From contig NC_087377.1 of NCBI RefSeq assembly GCF_963675165.1, positions 17,563,518 to 17,627,517 of the forward strand: 64,000 bases of DNA, written 5' to 3'. This stretch comes from Halichondria panicea (taxonomy: Eukaryota; Porifera; Demospongiae; Suberitida; Halichondriidae). Within the stretch, counting starts at the first letter, position 1. Every line of letters begins with the position of its first letter. Positions 12,101 to 26,447 of the stretch are shown in pieces. The position numbers and the translations under genes are program-made. Below the pieces are notes generated by a model, which saw nothing but the letters and a program-made list of their open reading frames with translations, was not told the DNA's origin and ran no database searches.

Positions 12101-14532
12101 TGTGTGTATATGATTTATTGTCGTTCATAATAATGGTGATGTCACACAGTTGCTAATTATAATCCCTTGTGCTTAATCTTATATATCTAGATCCTGTGTT
12201 GGCTCTATCACAATTGTCTTACACCTTTGCTGAAGCTACGGAGGAGACTGGAGAGATCTGTGTTGTGTTGGAGGGTCCATCTGGAGGACTGGCAACTGGA
12301 ACACTTGAAGTGCTGTTCACTATTGACATAGTGAATATCAATAGACCAGCAAGTTAGTGTGCATGGTGCAATAGTTCAAAGCTGTTTTTCAAGTTTTTTC
12401 CCACACAGCTGAAAATGCTGATTTTACTACTAGTTCTCTCATGCAAACGAGGCAGTTTTCGACTCTTGGCAGCATGGGTGTGAGAGAGTCTAGATGTATC
12501 TCAGTGACAATAGCTAGTTGATGACGTCATTGCTGATCCTAGTGAATCATTTCGGGTTACAGTAACCTCTCCTAACAATCGAGTTACGTTTAGAGGTGGA
12601 GCTGTTGCTATAGTAATAATCGACAATGATGATGGTAAGCAAAAATATTATATGAATTTATAATATCATTTCTTTGCATCCTTGTAGTACTGCCGGGTCC
12701 AACTAACCTCAGAAATTCTACAACAGAATCCAGAAGTGTGAGCTTGATGTGGAACCGTCCAAACACTACCTCGATTACTGTAACACTAGTTGAGTACAGT
12801 GTACAAGTAACAGGGACTGGTGGTTTTACATCAATGTCGCTTACACAAATTCGAATTCCCCCTCCATTATCATCAACAACCTTTTTCCCTATCAACAATA
12901 CCAGTTCTCTGTCAGTGCTACTTATCAGTTAGACAACATTGGCAAAAAAGTTTCAATTGTTGTAAAAACAAGACAAGAGGGTAAGTCAACACATAATTAT
13001 TGATTGTAATAAATCCTTCTTTTTGTAGCTCCTGGAATTCTAACTGTTCCAACAGCCACTTCCACGGCAACCACCCTCACCCTCTCCTGGGATCCACCAG
13101 CTGAACCTAATGGAGTCATCATCACCTACACACTGTATGTGGACTACCTCAATGGAACCACCTCGACCTTTAATACTACATCCGAACAGTTCACAATATC
13201 TCCCCTGAGCCCCTATCAAACTATATCAGTGCAAGTATCAGCCAGTACTTCAGTTGGTGAGGGACTAAGAAGACTCAGTATGGAGTTCACTACAGCTGAA
13301 GCCAGTGAGTACATACAATGCATGCAGTCTCATGCATGCATGTAGCTAGTATATACTTAATGTTATCTGATTACCGTTCCTTCAGAGTCTGGCCCAGTTG
13401 GTAGTCTGAGAGTCTTAAGAGTGAATGAAACTACCTTCACTATCAACTGGATTGAGCCTGCCGAGGTTAATGGAGTGTTACTAACATACACAATCACTGT
13501 CAACGAGGAAGAAAGCAGTTCAGCAGATACAAAGCACTACAACACTTTAGCTACCTCGTTCTCTATACATGAATTAGGTAATCAAATATTCAATAACCTC
13601 TATAGTGCATCACTCCCCTCTACCTACAGTTCCCTATACTCCATATGTGGTATCACTGGCTGCCATCAATGGAGTCGGTATTGGAAAATTTTTTGCCAGT
13701 GTTGTACAATTCACTGCTGAAGGAAGTAAGGTTTTCCTTGCAACAGTTCAAATCTTATAATTTTGTACACGCACAGTTCCTCTGTTCTATCCTCGAGATA
13801 TTGGTTCCACTCGACTGAATGGAACAGCTGTGTGGGTGTCATGGAGACCACTCAGTCGCTCAGAGGCTAGAGGCTTCATCACTAACTACACCATCGCCTA
13901 CTGGAGAGTTGGCTCTAATGCTGCGAATGCTAGTACCATTACTGTATCTGGGGAAGACGCCAGCTCTGCTATAATTATTAATCTCGACCCAAACTCTGAT
14001 TACTACTTTACAGTGTCAGCTGGTACAGTACTGGGAGTGGGCAATGTCAGTGTTGCCATGGTTATACCCATACAGTCATCAGGGCAATGTATGTGCAAGC
14101 ATATTATGTATTTAAACTCTGTTAATAATGTTATTTCACAGCGATGGTGGGAGGGATTGTTGCAGGACTGATCGTTGCCGTGGTTCTACTGACAATCATA
14201 CTAATAATAGTATGCATTGCTTGCATGTAAGTGTTTGTTTGTTTGCAAAACCTAATTACTAAATCTTCTCAGAATTAGGAGGAGACAACATGGTGGGCCT
14301 AAACAGGAAAGTGCATGTAAGTATTGTTTACACTAAGTAGTGTGTGTTCTTACTAACTACATGTCACATGCACACAGCGAGGAATCCAGCATATGGTATG
14401 TCTGTTAGACAAGCTCCTAATGATGCAGTCAACGTCCAATCAAATGATGAGCACACATATGAACATATTCAAGGTAAGATGCATGATACTATACGCCCTT
14501 AATTGATATTACTCTCTAATTATTAGTGCATA

Positions 14533-14536
<4 letters not shown>

Positions 14537-14619
<83 letters not shown>
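14537..14619. repeat. (TG)n microsatellite in gene C intron
   Basis: Uninterrupted TG dinucleotides, about 41 units, in the intron before the [12 protein letters not shown] exon. It lies about 850 bp upstream of a far longer TG tract in the same intron. Confidence 0.95.
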
Positions 14620-14622
<3 letters not shown>

Positions 14623-15462
14623 AGAGATTGAAATAAAAAATGATAAAAGTTGGGTGTATATCTGTCCACTGAGACCTTGCTGACTCATATAATTTAAAAA
14701 TTCAAATTTCTCAAACAGGAAGATGCTGATTTTCAGTTCATAGAATATATACATATATATCATATGTTATTTGTAAATGTATGCAGTCTAACAACATTAT
14801 TTTAACTTATGCTGTGTCTTTTTGATGCTGAGAAGAAATATTCGTATTATAGCTAACTGGGTTGGATGGAACCGCGCCCGCTGAAGCGTACCATTTTGAC
14901 TCAAACGGGATGCACATTTATTTTTATGAAAGACATTCAATTGACAATTTATATAATTTTTTCCGGTCTTCAGAGGAGCACCAGACCCGTCATTGCCAGT
15001 CCACAAGTTTCGGTCCCTTTAATTTCCTGACTTGTGGATAGCTCGAGGAAAGGCGGGACCACTCCCATACATGCGGAGTCCGGGTGTGACTGTCAAACCA
15101 TAGACTCTATGGTTAAACACCACAAAACATGCAGTTGAAAAAGCAAGCTAAATTTTTTTGTTTAGGAAGTACTTCAAATTTGCTACCTTATAGTTATTGT
15201 GTACATAAGTAATTAAGTTAAGCAAAATGGAACCCACGTGACAATGTCAGTCTCTTTCTTTTCCATTATTGTCAGCTCTTTTATTTCTGTCTCTTTGTTC
15301 TCAGTTTTTGTACCAGTTTTGTAGTACCATGACGATTATGTTTAGGCTCATGTGATTCCCATATCTGGGTGTATCATCTTACTTTAGGCGTTTTGTGGCT
15401 TGTAGCTACATGTATAAGATCTAACCTTGGTTGGATTTGCCATTAGTCAAAATAATTAGATG

Positions 15463-15935
<473 letters not shown>

Positions 15936-16318
15936 GTCATCACATAATTATGGCTACCTTCAGATATACGTGTAGATGAGGTGGTTTACGAAACTATTGA
16001 TCCTGACAAAAACAGCGGAGAAGGTCTGTGTGGCAATTAATGTGATTAATTTAGTGTTATTCCCAGTAATCACTATTACAGGTGAAGCAGTTATGGTATC
16101 CAGCAATGCAGCCTACGGAGTGAGATTGTGATGTCATAGAACACACATGTAACTGTACGTGTCTTACTTATACTATCACAACCATACACGACTTATAGTA
16201 TAATAATATTATTTTATTTTATGTAGTACTTGTTTGTAATTGTTATTGTGACCTTTACCATCTGCTCCTGTGGATGCTATGACATCCTGCATGATGGACA
16301 AATATGTCCTGAATGATA

Positions 16319-16502
16319 ACAGCCTTACAGGCATGCAAACAATGTGCTGTGTTGTATTTATAGTCACAGCATTATTGTTTTACTTTCTGTACTGGAATGA
16401 AAATGTTGTTCTCAAACTAGCAGCCCATCCGTTGATTTAACTGCATAGATCACATCTACTGTTTCCATTACTTAGATCTACTTATTACACGTTGTGTGTG
16501 TT
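16319..16502 (+). promoter_or_regulatory. Conserved upstream block of the MALV-subtype genes
   Basis: Sequence from the CAGCCTTACAGG(C/T)ATGCAAACAA motif to the start codon of gene D. It is repeated with small changes upstream of gene B (4764-5008) and of the chimeric gene (45163-45359). The shared 5' flank likely contains the promoter. The rest of 16132-16318 shows nothing recognisable. Confidence 0.35.
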
Positions 16503-19500
16503 ATGGCACTCGTAACTCAGAGAGTGATTGTGGTGTTGCTATGCACTCTCAGTCAGTGCAGTGCAGCTGGAACACTCAGCTTTAGCAGTGGCAGTGAATC
16601 TCAGATAGTAATGGAGGGAGGCAGTTTGTCAGTCTGTGTGATGGCAATACTGGACCCTGGAGATAGTGTAGAGGTGGGACTATCAGTCACTCCAGCAGGT
16701 AAGCAGTCACTCTTTTAATTTGATTATGAATGTATAATAATAGGAGGACTTGGTGTTCCTACAAACACATTGCATCTGACTGACACTACTACTATTGATT
16801 GCTGGGTGGTTACTGCTACGGATGATGACATTTATGAAGTTGATAGTCAGATATTTACACTGAATCTTGCTCTTATGAACCCAACTTCGTCAGATATTTT
16901 GCTGACAGATCCAAGTGCTGCAACTATCACAGTAAGGGATGATGAAGGTAAGTCAAAACGTTATCACAAAATAATACTTGGCTTGATTTACTAGTTGAAG
17001 GGGTTGCATCATATTATTGCTATAGATACTGTTGTCTCCATGGCCACTGCTACCATGACAACTACCGAGGGTGGTGTGGTTGATGTGTGTACTAATCTGG
17101 TCAGTCCATCTGGTGGAACAAGTGTACCCATCACTATTGTGTTTACTTGGAGTGGAGGTGTGTAAACTACACTGTTGTCTTTGTGTGATTGCTCTAATCA
17201 CGTAGGATCAAGCACTGCAACCTTCTCGGCTAACACAAACACTCAGGCGTGTATACAACTGACAGTGGCAGATGATGATATATACGGGACGTCTCCAATA
17301 CCAGTGTACACTGTTGTGTTGAGCATTTCAAGCCCTAACTCAAGAGTGACTGTTGGAGGGATTAGCCAAACTACAATAACAGTCAGAGATGATGATGGTA
17401 TGAGTGTCATGTGTGTGTATGAGTTGCTATCATTCATTAATAGTGAGGTTATGCAGTTGCTAATTATAATCCCTTGTGCTTAATCTTATATCTAGATCCT
17501 GTGTTGGCTCTATCACAAATCTCTTACACCTTTGCTGAAGTTACGGAGGAGACTGGAGAGATCTGTGTTGTGTTGGAGGGTCCATCTGGAGGACTGGCAA
17601 CTGGAACACTTGAAGTGTTGTTCACCATTGACACAAGCAATAATAATAGACCAGCAAGTTAGTGTGCATGGTGCAATAGCTCAAAGCTGTTTTTCAAGTT
17701 TCTGTCCCACACAGCTCTAAATGCTGATTTCACTACTAGTTCTCTAGTGCAAACGAGGCAGTTTTCAACTATTGGAGAGTCCAGATGTATCTCAGTGACA
17801 ATAGTTGATGATGACACTGCTGATCCTGGTGAATCGTTTCTGGTTACAGTAACCTCCCCCAACAATCGAGTTACGTTTAGAGGTGGTGCGGTTGCTATAG
17901 TAATAATAGACAATGATGATGGTAAGGAAAAATATTATGTGAATTTTAATTCATTTCTTTGTATCCTTGTAGTACTGCCGGGTGCAACTAACCTCAGAAC
18001 TTCTACAACAGAATCCAGAAGAGTGAGCTTGATGTGGGACCGTCCAGATACTACCTCGATTACTGTAGCACTAATTGAGTATAGTGTACAAGTGACAGGG
18101 ACCAATGGTTTTACATCAATGTCGCTTACTACAAATTCGAATTCCCCCTTCATTGTCATCAACAACCTTTTTCCTTATCAACAATACCAGTTCTTTGTCA
18201 GTGCTATTTATCAGTTAAACAACATTGGTGAAGGAGATTCAATTGTTGTAAGAACAGGACAAGAAGGTAAATTAAACATAATTATTGATCGTCTGGTACT
18301 TGCGCATCCTTTTGTCCTTTGTATATAGCTCCTGGAATACTAACTGCTCCAACAGCCATTTCCATGGCAACCACCCTCACCCTCTCCTGGGATCCACCAG
18401 CTGAACCTAATGGAGTCATCATCACCTACACTCTGTATGTGGACTACCGCAATGGAACCATCACAAAATCGACAACGTCACCAGAACGGTTAACATTCTC
18501 CATATATATCCTGAGCCCTTATCAAACTGTATCAGTGCAAGTATCAGCCAGTACTTCTGTTGGTGAAGGACCACCATCAAACCCTTCTAGGTTCACTACA
18601 GCTGAGGCCAGTGAGTTCATACAATGCATGCAGTCTCATGTTACATGTATTGTCATGTGATAAATCCCTTCAGAATCTGGCCCAGTTGGTAGTCTGAGAG
18701 TCTTAAGAGTGAATAAAACTACCCTCACTGTCAACTGGATTGAGCCTGTTAAAGTTAATGGCATGCTACAAACATACACCATCACAACTAAAGAGGAAGG
18801 AAGCAGCTCAGCAGTTACCGAGTACAACACTTCAGCTACCTCGTTCTCTATCAGTCAATTAGGTAATTAGGTACCAGTAAATGGTATCATCGAGAATTGC
18901 ATTACCCCCCTTCCACCTACAGTCCCCTATACTCCCTATGTGGTATCAGTGGCTGCCATCAATGGCGCTGGTGCTGGAGAGCCTGTCAGTGTTGTAGAAT
19001 TCACTGCTGAAGGAAGTAAGTTTAAGCAGCAACAATTTAAATCCTAATCATAAATTTTGTACACACACAGTTCCCATATTCCATCCTCGAGATATTGGTT
19101 CCACTCGACTGAATGGAACAGCTGTGCGGGTGTCATGGAGACCACTCAGTCGCTCAGAGGCTAGAGGCTTCATCACTAACTACACCATCACCTACTGGAG
19201 AGTTGGCTCTAATGCTGCGAATGCTAGTACCATTACTGTATCTGGGGAAGACGCCAGCTCTGCTATAATTATTAATCTCGACCCAAACTCTGATTACTAC
19301 TTTACAGTGTCAGCTGGTACAGTACAGGGAGTGGGCAATGTCAGTTTTGCCATGGTTATACTCACACAGTCATCAGGGCAACGTATGTACCAGCATATTA
19401 TGTATTTAAACTCCGTTGATAATGTTTTCACAGCGATAGTGGGAGGGATTGTTGCAGGACTAATTGTTTCCGTGGTTCTACTGACAATCATACTGATAAT

Positions 19501-20072
19501 AGTCGGCATTGTTTGCATGTAAGTAAACATGTAGTTGTTTGTTTGTCTAAATCTTCTCAGAATTAGGAGGAGACAACATGGTGGGCCTAAACAGGAAAGT
19601 GCATGTAAGTATTGTTTACACTAAGTAGTGTGTGTTCTCACTAACTACATGTATCACATGCACACAGCGAGGAATCCAGCATATGGTATGTCTGTTATAC
19701 AAGCTCCTAATGATGCAGTCAACGTCCAATCAAATGATGAGCACACATATGAACATATTGGAGGTAAGAGGTGCTTGATACCACTGTCTAATTATTAGTG
19801 CATGCACGTTTGCATTACGTATCACACTGTGTGTGTGTGTGTGGGTGGGTGGGTGTGTGTATGTGTGTTTATAGATCATTATGATTATTATGGCTACCCT
19901 CAGATATACGTGTAGATGAGGTGGTTTACGAAACTATCGATGCTGACAAAAACAGCGGTGAAGGTTTGTTGTGCCAATTAATGTGATTAATTTAGTGTTA
20001 TTCCCAGTAATCACTATTACAGGTGAAGCAGTTATGGTATCCAGCAATGCAGCCTACGGAGTGAAATTGTGA
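16503..20072 (+). CDS. Gene D: Calx-beta/FN3 single-pass receptor, MALV subtype, intact
   Basis: Sixteen exons sum to a clean 866-codon frame (865 aa): 16503-16698, 16744-16947, 17026-17157, 17206-17397, 17496-17657, 17715-17921 (three Calx-beta domains, about residues 24-364); 17973-18266, 18329-18610, 18674-18862 plus 18923-19015, 19071-19382 (four FN3 domains, to about residue 754); 19434-19518 (TM, about 758-782); 19561-19604, 19668-19763, 19904-19963, 20023-20072 (tail). Signal peptide MALVTQRVIVVLLC. It has one Calx-beta domain fewer than gene B. The tail contains RRRQHGG after the membrane, NPAYG (integrin-like NPxY), TYEHI, VVYETI (ITIM-like) and the end SNAAYGVKL. Nearly all introns are phase 1 except those flanking the juxtamembrane exon. 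It is the cleanest MALV-type model in the window. Role in recognition or adhesion is inferred from domains only. Confidence 0.9.
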
Positions 20073-20914
20073 TGTCATAGAACACAAATGTTACTGTATA
20101 TACGTGTCAATCAAGTCTATTAGTGTATTTTTTTTAGAAAGTTTGCAATAGCAGAGAGTCATGTTCTTTTTAAATGCAAAATTTCACCTCACAAAGCAAC
20201 AAACTCTTGTTGTGGGCATAATTACAGTCAATACCTAATATAGTGTGCATGTGTTTATAATCGGTAATCCCGGTGCTACGTTGTCAGTATACTATATGAG
20301 TGGTCCTAGTTCCAAGAGGATATGTAAAAAACTAGAAAGTGATTCCAGTGTCAGTTGAAATGTTGCGAGGTGCGCTGTGCTAATGCCCCTTGGCATGTTT
20401 TGCTTCAATTCACCAAAACTGAAGTATTAGAGTGTTAGTTTGCTTTGTGTTACGAAACAAGACAATATATTTATAGTGGAGGAGCATAATCAATGGACTG
20501 GTGTCACTGAAAAGTCTATCTGATGGTTCGATCAAAAATATAGGAAAAGAACGATTGGCAACGGAAGTGGTTCACGTGATTGTTTTACATGTGTTGTAAA
20601 ACCATCCGTGACTCACCTGTTTACATGGTCCTATATAAGACTAGTATTATTATGCATGCATGTGCATGATGCTGTACACGAATTTTAACGAATGCTGTGT
20701 GTCAAACACCGTCCTTTTCTTCCCTGACAACGTAATCTATTACCTGGTGAATATCTTTAGAACTTAAGCCGCTTAATAAGCGGCTTTCAATCGAGGCCGT
20801 GTTTGGAATAATTAATTTTGGTAAAGATTGTTAACTACACATCCTGTAAATGCACAAACGTTTCAATAAACACACACATGCACAAAACTCAGTTTACGCA
20901 GAAAGCAGACAAAA
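20073..20914. promoter_or_regulatory. Intergenic region upstream of gene E with a perfect palindrome
   Basis: No gene. The palindrome at 20766-20786 has 10-bp arms AAGCCGCTTA/TAAGCGGCTT around one base. It sits in the 5' block shared with gene C (compare 9107-9270). A stretch at 20350-20470 (GTGCTAATGCC ... GTGTTACGAAA) is related to 62440-62545, downstream of pseudogene K, so the 3' flanks of D and K share ancestry. Confidence 0.4.
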
Positions 20915-23900
20915 ATGAAGTTATTAGTGCTATTAGTACTTGCATGGTCAGAAATCAATTTGTGCACTGCTACTGGTGATGCAGAACTAACAGTGAGCTT
21001 CACTGAGACCTCTTTCACTGTAACTGAGGGAGGAGAGGCTGTGCCAGTGTGTGTGGCAGTCACCCCTGCACTGATTGGAGAGGCTATGGTGATGGTAGAA
21101 CTGATGAGCAGTGAGGGATTCTCTCAAGGTGTGCATTTAGCTAGTATGTATTGTTATTTTGCTACTGTTTCCCTGGCCATAGATCTCACTGTTGAACCAA
21201 CAAGCACACTGACATTCACCAACATCACAACCCAAGTTTGCTGGAATGTTGCTGCCCTAGATGATCCTATATTTGAGAATTCTGAGAGTTTCACGCTGAC
21301 AATTGTACCGATGACTGCTGGAGTGTCTGTGGGGCAGCAAAGTACTGTCACTGTAATAGATAATGACAGTGAGATATAATTACTTGCATTGTTGGTTGAA
21401 TCATGATAATTCTTGTGCAGATGTCACAGTTGCAATGACTCATGACCAGTGGTTTGTCACTGAAGGAGAGATGGTAATGGTTTGTGTAACCTTGACTGGA
21501 CAGTTGGGGAGAAGTGTAGTTGTGAGTCTGACCAGCACCGTCGGAACTGGTAAATATTAATTATTACTTTAAACTTATTATGACAATTCTTTGTATACAG
21601 CTTCTTTAAGTGATTTTAGCTTAGCATCAGGCGAGCTGATGTTCACTCCATCAAGCACAAATCAGGAGTGTTCGGTTGTAATGGCCACAAGTGATGACAT
21701 CTTTGAAGATGATGAGACATTCACAGTGACACTAAACCCGGACAGTCTCCCTAGTGGGGTCACCATATCTGGAAGGAGCTCCACTACTGTGACTATTTCT
21801 GCCAATGGTGGTGAGTAGTTATTTGTGCATTACGATTGTATACAATCTGTATAATTATACCTTCTATTTCTAATACAGGTGTTACCATCCAAATGATGGA
21901 AACTCAGGAGCAAGTTACGGAAGGAGAGACTGTAATGGTTTGTGCTTCGCTGACTGGACAGTTAGGGAGAAATGTTGAAGTCAGACTAGCAACCAGTAGT
22001 GAGGAAACAGGTGAGAGAAACACAATAATCAGTTGTTATTGGCTGCAATGTTATTATGCTCTTTAATCTGTATTAAAGCTTCAGATACAGACTTTGTATC
22101 AGCATCAGTGACAAGAGTATTCACTGCTACTGATACAACAGACTTCAAGTGCATTGACATTACAACAAGTGAAGACAATATTTTTGAGGGAAATGAGATG
22201 TTCACTGTGTCACTGAGTGTGGTAAGTCCAACTACTGGAGTCACTGTCATTGAAGGGAGGAGCCAAACCACAGTGATCATTGTGGATGATGATGGTAGGG
22301 TTAATATATAGTTATACTACATGTTATTTTAATGAGTGCATTGCGAGACTGTATATACTGTGAATGAGTTAATCATAACAAGAATATGTTTATCTTCATT
22401 ACAATAGTTGATACTGTTTACTTTATAGAGGTGATGGCTGAAATCACAACTTCAGGAGTAACAAGTTCAGAAGGTGACATTCTTGTGACAGAAGGGCAAT
22501 CTGTTCAGGTGTGTGTTGCAATCAGTGGTGCAACCATTAGTGAGAGAGAGGTTGTGGTACATGTTGCTACTAGCGAACTGGATGATATAAAAGCAGCAAG
22601 TAAGTAAATTAAAGTTTTATGATAAATCCGTAACGTACATTGTTTACAGCTTCGAACAGCGATTATGAACATTTGACAGTGGATGTAACATTTACTGTAT
22701 CGCAAGTTTGTGGGATCATTATTCAAACAAGACTGGACTTAATTTATGAGCACAACGAAGTGTTTAGTGTGAACCTGTCAGTTGATGCCAGTGCTAATCC
22801 GAGGGTCAGACTTGGGACAAACATAATCATTCGCATTACTGATAGGCAAAGTAAGTTAGAAATCACAGATTTTTTATCTATTGTTTCTGCCTCTACAGGA
22901 GCTGTAATATCGCTAGTGAACCAAACTATAGTGCAGAATGAAGGAGATGGTGATGTCTCAGTGTGTGCTAGACTAGACTCTCCAGCGGGAGGGGCAGAGA
23001 AGGAGATATTTATAACACTCAATAATAGTGAGTTGATCTTGAGATCTCACATGATGTTCCCTCTTCAGACATTTTTGATTAAATTTTTTCTCTTTCATAC
23101 TTTTTTCTTAGATAACTTCACCTTCCCCTCCAACTCTCCTGTGAGGGATACCCACTGCTTAAATATGACAGTTACCAATGACAATGTGTACCAAACTAGT
23201 CCAGTGTTGATGGAGACTGTTACTCTCAGTAAAATGAATGGTCAAGGAAGATTGGATCTGACCAACACAGTTGCAACGGTGACTATCAACGATGATGATG
23301 GTGAGACTAAAGAGCAGCCTATAATAGTGTTCCTTATAAGGTATTTCTAAAGATGCTGTTGTCTCCATGGCCACTGATGCCATGACAACTACTGAGGGTG
23401 GTGTGGTTGATGTGTGTGCTAATCTAGTCAGTCCATCTAGTGGAACAAGTGTACCCATCACTGTTGTGTTTACTTGGAGTGGAGGTGTGTAAACTATTGT
23501 TGTCTTTGTGTGATTGCTCTAATTACGTAGGATCGGACACTGCAACCTTCTCGGCTAACTCAAACGCAAACACTCGAGCGTGTATACAATTGACAGTGGC
23601 AGATGATGATATATACGGGACGTCTCCAATACCAGTCACTTTTTTGTTGAACATTTCAAGCCCTAACTCAAGAGTGACTGTTGGAGGGATAGGTCAAACC
23701 ACAGTGACAGTCAATGATGATGATGGTATGACGTGTCATGTGTGTATATGATTTATTGTCGTTCATAATAATGGTGATGTCACACAGTTGCTAATTATAA
23801 TCCCTTGTGCTTAATCTTATATATCTAGATCCTGTGTTGGCTCTATCACAATTGTCTTACACCTTTGCCGAAGCTACAGAGGAGACTGGAGAGATCTGTG

Positions 23901-26151
23901 TTGTGTTGGAGGGTCCATCTGGAGGACTGGCAACTGGAACACTTGAAGTGCTGTTCACTATTGACACAGGCAATATCAATAGACCAGCAAGTTAGTGTGC
24001 ATGGTGTAATAGTTCAGAGATGTTTTTCAAATTTATTTCTCACACAGCTCCGCAAGTTGATTTCACTACTATTTCTCTAATGCAAGTGAGGCAGTTTTCT
24101 ACTATTGGAGAGTCCAAATGTATCTCAGTGGCAGTAGTTGATGACGTCACCGCTGATCCTGATGAATCGTTTCGAATTACAGTAACTTCCCCCAACAACC
24201 GAGTTAGGTTTAGAGGTGGAGCTGTTGCTATAGTAATAATCGACAATGATGATGGTAAGCAAAAATATTATGTGAATTTTAAATTTCATTTCTGTGTACC
24301 TTTGTAGTGCTGCCTGGTCCAACTAACCTTAGAAATTCTGCAACAGAATCCAGAAACGTGAGCTTGATGTGGGACCGTCCAGATACTACCTCGATTACTG
24401 TAACACTAATTGAGTACAGTGTACAAGTGACTGGGACCGGTGGTTTTACACCAATGTTGCATACTACAAATTCTACCTTCATTGTCATCAACAACCTTTT
24501 TCCTTACCAACAATACCAGTTCTCTGTCAGTGCTATTTATGAGGAAGACAACATTGGGGAAGAGGTTTCAATTGATGTAAGAACAAGACAAGAAAGTAAA
24601 TTGAATCTATGTATTGATTTTAAATTCGTTCTTTGTATATAGCTCCTGGAATTCTAACTGTTCCAACAGCCACTTCCACGGCAACCACCCTCACCCTCTC
24701 CTGGGATCCACCAGCTGAACCTAATGGAGTCATCATCATCTACACACTGTATGTGGACTACCTCAATGGAACCACCACGACCTTTAATACTACATCCGAA
24801 CAGTTCACAATATCTCCCCTGAGCCCCTATCAAACTATATCAGTGCAAGTATCAGCCAGTACTTCAGTTGGTGAGGGACTAAGAACAGTCAGTATGGAGT
24901 TCACTACAGCTGAGGCCAGTGAGTACATACAATGCATGCAGTCTCATGCATGTAGCTAATAATGTTATCTGATTACCGTTCCTTCAGAGTCTGGCCCAGT
25001 TGGTAGTCTGAGAGTCTTAAGAGTAAATGAAACTACCTTCACTGTCAACTGGATTGAGCCTGCCGAGGTTAATGGAGTGTTACTAGCATACACAATCGCT
25101 GTCAACAAGGAAGAAAGCAGTTCAGCAGATACAAAGCACTACAACACTTTAGCTACCTCGTTCTCTATACATGAATTAGGTAATCAAATATTCAATAACC
25201 TCTATAGTGCATCACCTCCCTCTACCTACAGTCCCCTATACTCCATATGTGGTATCAGTGGCTGCCATCAATGGAGTCGGTATTGGAGAATTTTTTGCCA
25301 GTGTTGTACAATTCACTGCTGAAGGAAGTAAGGTTTTCCTTGCAACAGTTTAAATCTTATAATTTTGTACACGCACAGTTCCTCTGTTCTATCCTCGAGA
25401 TATTGGTTCCACTCGACTGAATGGAACAGCTGTGTGGGTGTCATGGAGACCACTCACTCGCTCAGAGGCTAGAGGCTTCATCACTAACTACACCATCACC
25501 TACTGGAGAGTTGGCTCTAATGCTGCAAATGCTGGTACCATTACAGTATCTGGGGAAGACGCCAGCTCTGCTATAATTATTAATCTCGACCCAAACTCTG
25601 ATTACTACTTTACAGTGTCAGCTGGTACAGTACAGGGAATGGGCAATGTCAGTGTTGCCATGGTTATACCAACACAATCAGGGAATCAACGTAGGTGCCA
25701 GCATAATTATTATGTATTTAAACTCTGCATGTTAATAATGTTTTTCACAGCGATGGTGGGAGAGATTGTTGCAGGGCTGATCATTGCCGTGGTTCTTCTA
25801 CTGACAATCATACTCATAATAGTCTGTATTGTTTGCATGTAAGTTTTTGTTTGTTTGTCAAAACCTAATTACTAAATCTTCTTAGAATTAGGAGGAGACA
25901 ACATGGTGGGCCTAAACAGGAAAGTGCATGTACGTATTGTTTACACTAAGTAGTGTGTGTTCTCACTAACTACATGTCACATGCACACAGCGAGGAATCC
26001 AGCATATGGTATGTCTGTTATACAAGCTCCTAATGATGCAGGCAACGTCCAATCAAATGATGAGCACACATATGAACATGTACGAGGTAAGAGGTGCATG
26101 ATATCACACTGTCTAATTTATTAGTGTATGCATGTCTGCATTACGTATCAC

Positions 26152-26206
<55 letters not shown>

Positions 26207-26447
26207 GTGTGTGTGTGTGCGTGTGTGTGTGCGTGTGCGTGTGTGTGTGCGTGTGTGTGTAGGTCATCATGATTATGGCTACCTTCAGATATACGTGTAG
26301 ATGAGGTGGTTTACGAAACTATTGATCCTGACAAAAACAGCGGTGAAGGTTTGTTGTGCCAATTAATGTGAGTTATTCCCGGTAATCACTATTACAGGTG
26401 AAGCAGTTATGGTATCCAGCAATGCAGCCTACGGAGTGAGATTGTGA
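20915..26447 (+). CDS. Gene E: Calx-beta/FN3 single-pass receptor, MKLL subtype, intact
   Basis: Twenty-four exons sum to 1325 codons (1324 aa). Seven Calx-beta pairs: 20915-21128/21183-21368, 21421-21549/21601-21810, 21879-22010/22079-22294, 22429-22599/22650-22850, 22899-23027/23112-23300, 23353-23484/23531-23725, 23829-23990/24048-24254 (about residues 22-824). FN3: 24308-24595, 24643-24918, 24988-25179 plus 25232-25327, 25379-25690 (about 825-1212). TM 25751-25838 (about 1216-1240). Tail 25886-25929, 25991-26086, 26289-26348, 26398-26447. The signal peptide [17 protein letters not shown] ends near residue 20. The tail has NPAYG, TYEHV, VVYETI and SNAAYGVRL. It is the intact partner of gene C, and the two are nearly identical over the first five Calx-beta pairs. 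Calx-beta domains are known Ca2+-binding or adhesion modules, also present in sponge aggregation factors; this protein has no sign of a Wreath domain. Ligand unknown. Confidence 0.9.
26154..26260. repeat. (TG)n microsatellite in gene E tail intron
   Basis: TG repeat with a few TGCG variants, at the same intron position as the tracts in genes A, B, C, D, F and K, just before the exon carrying the second tyrosine motif. Confidence 0.93.
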
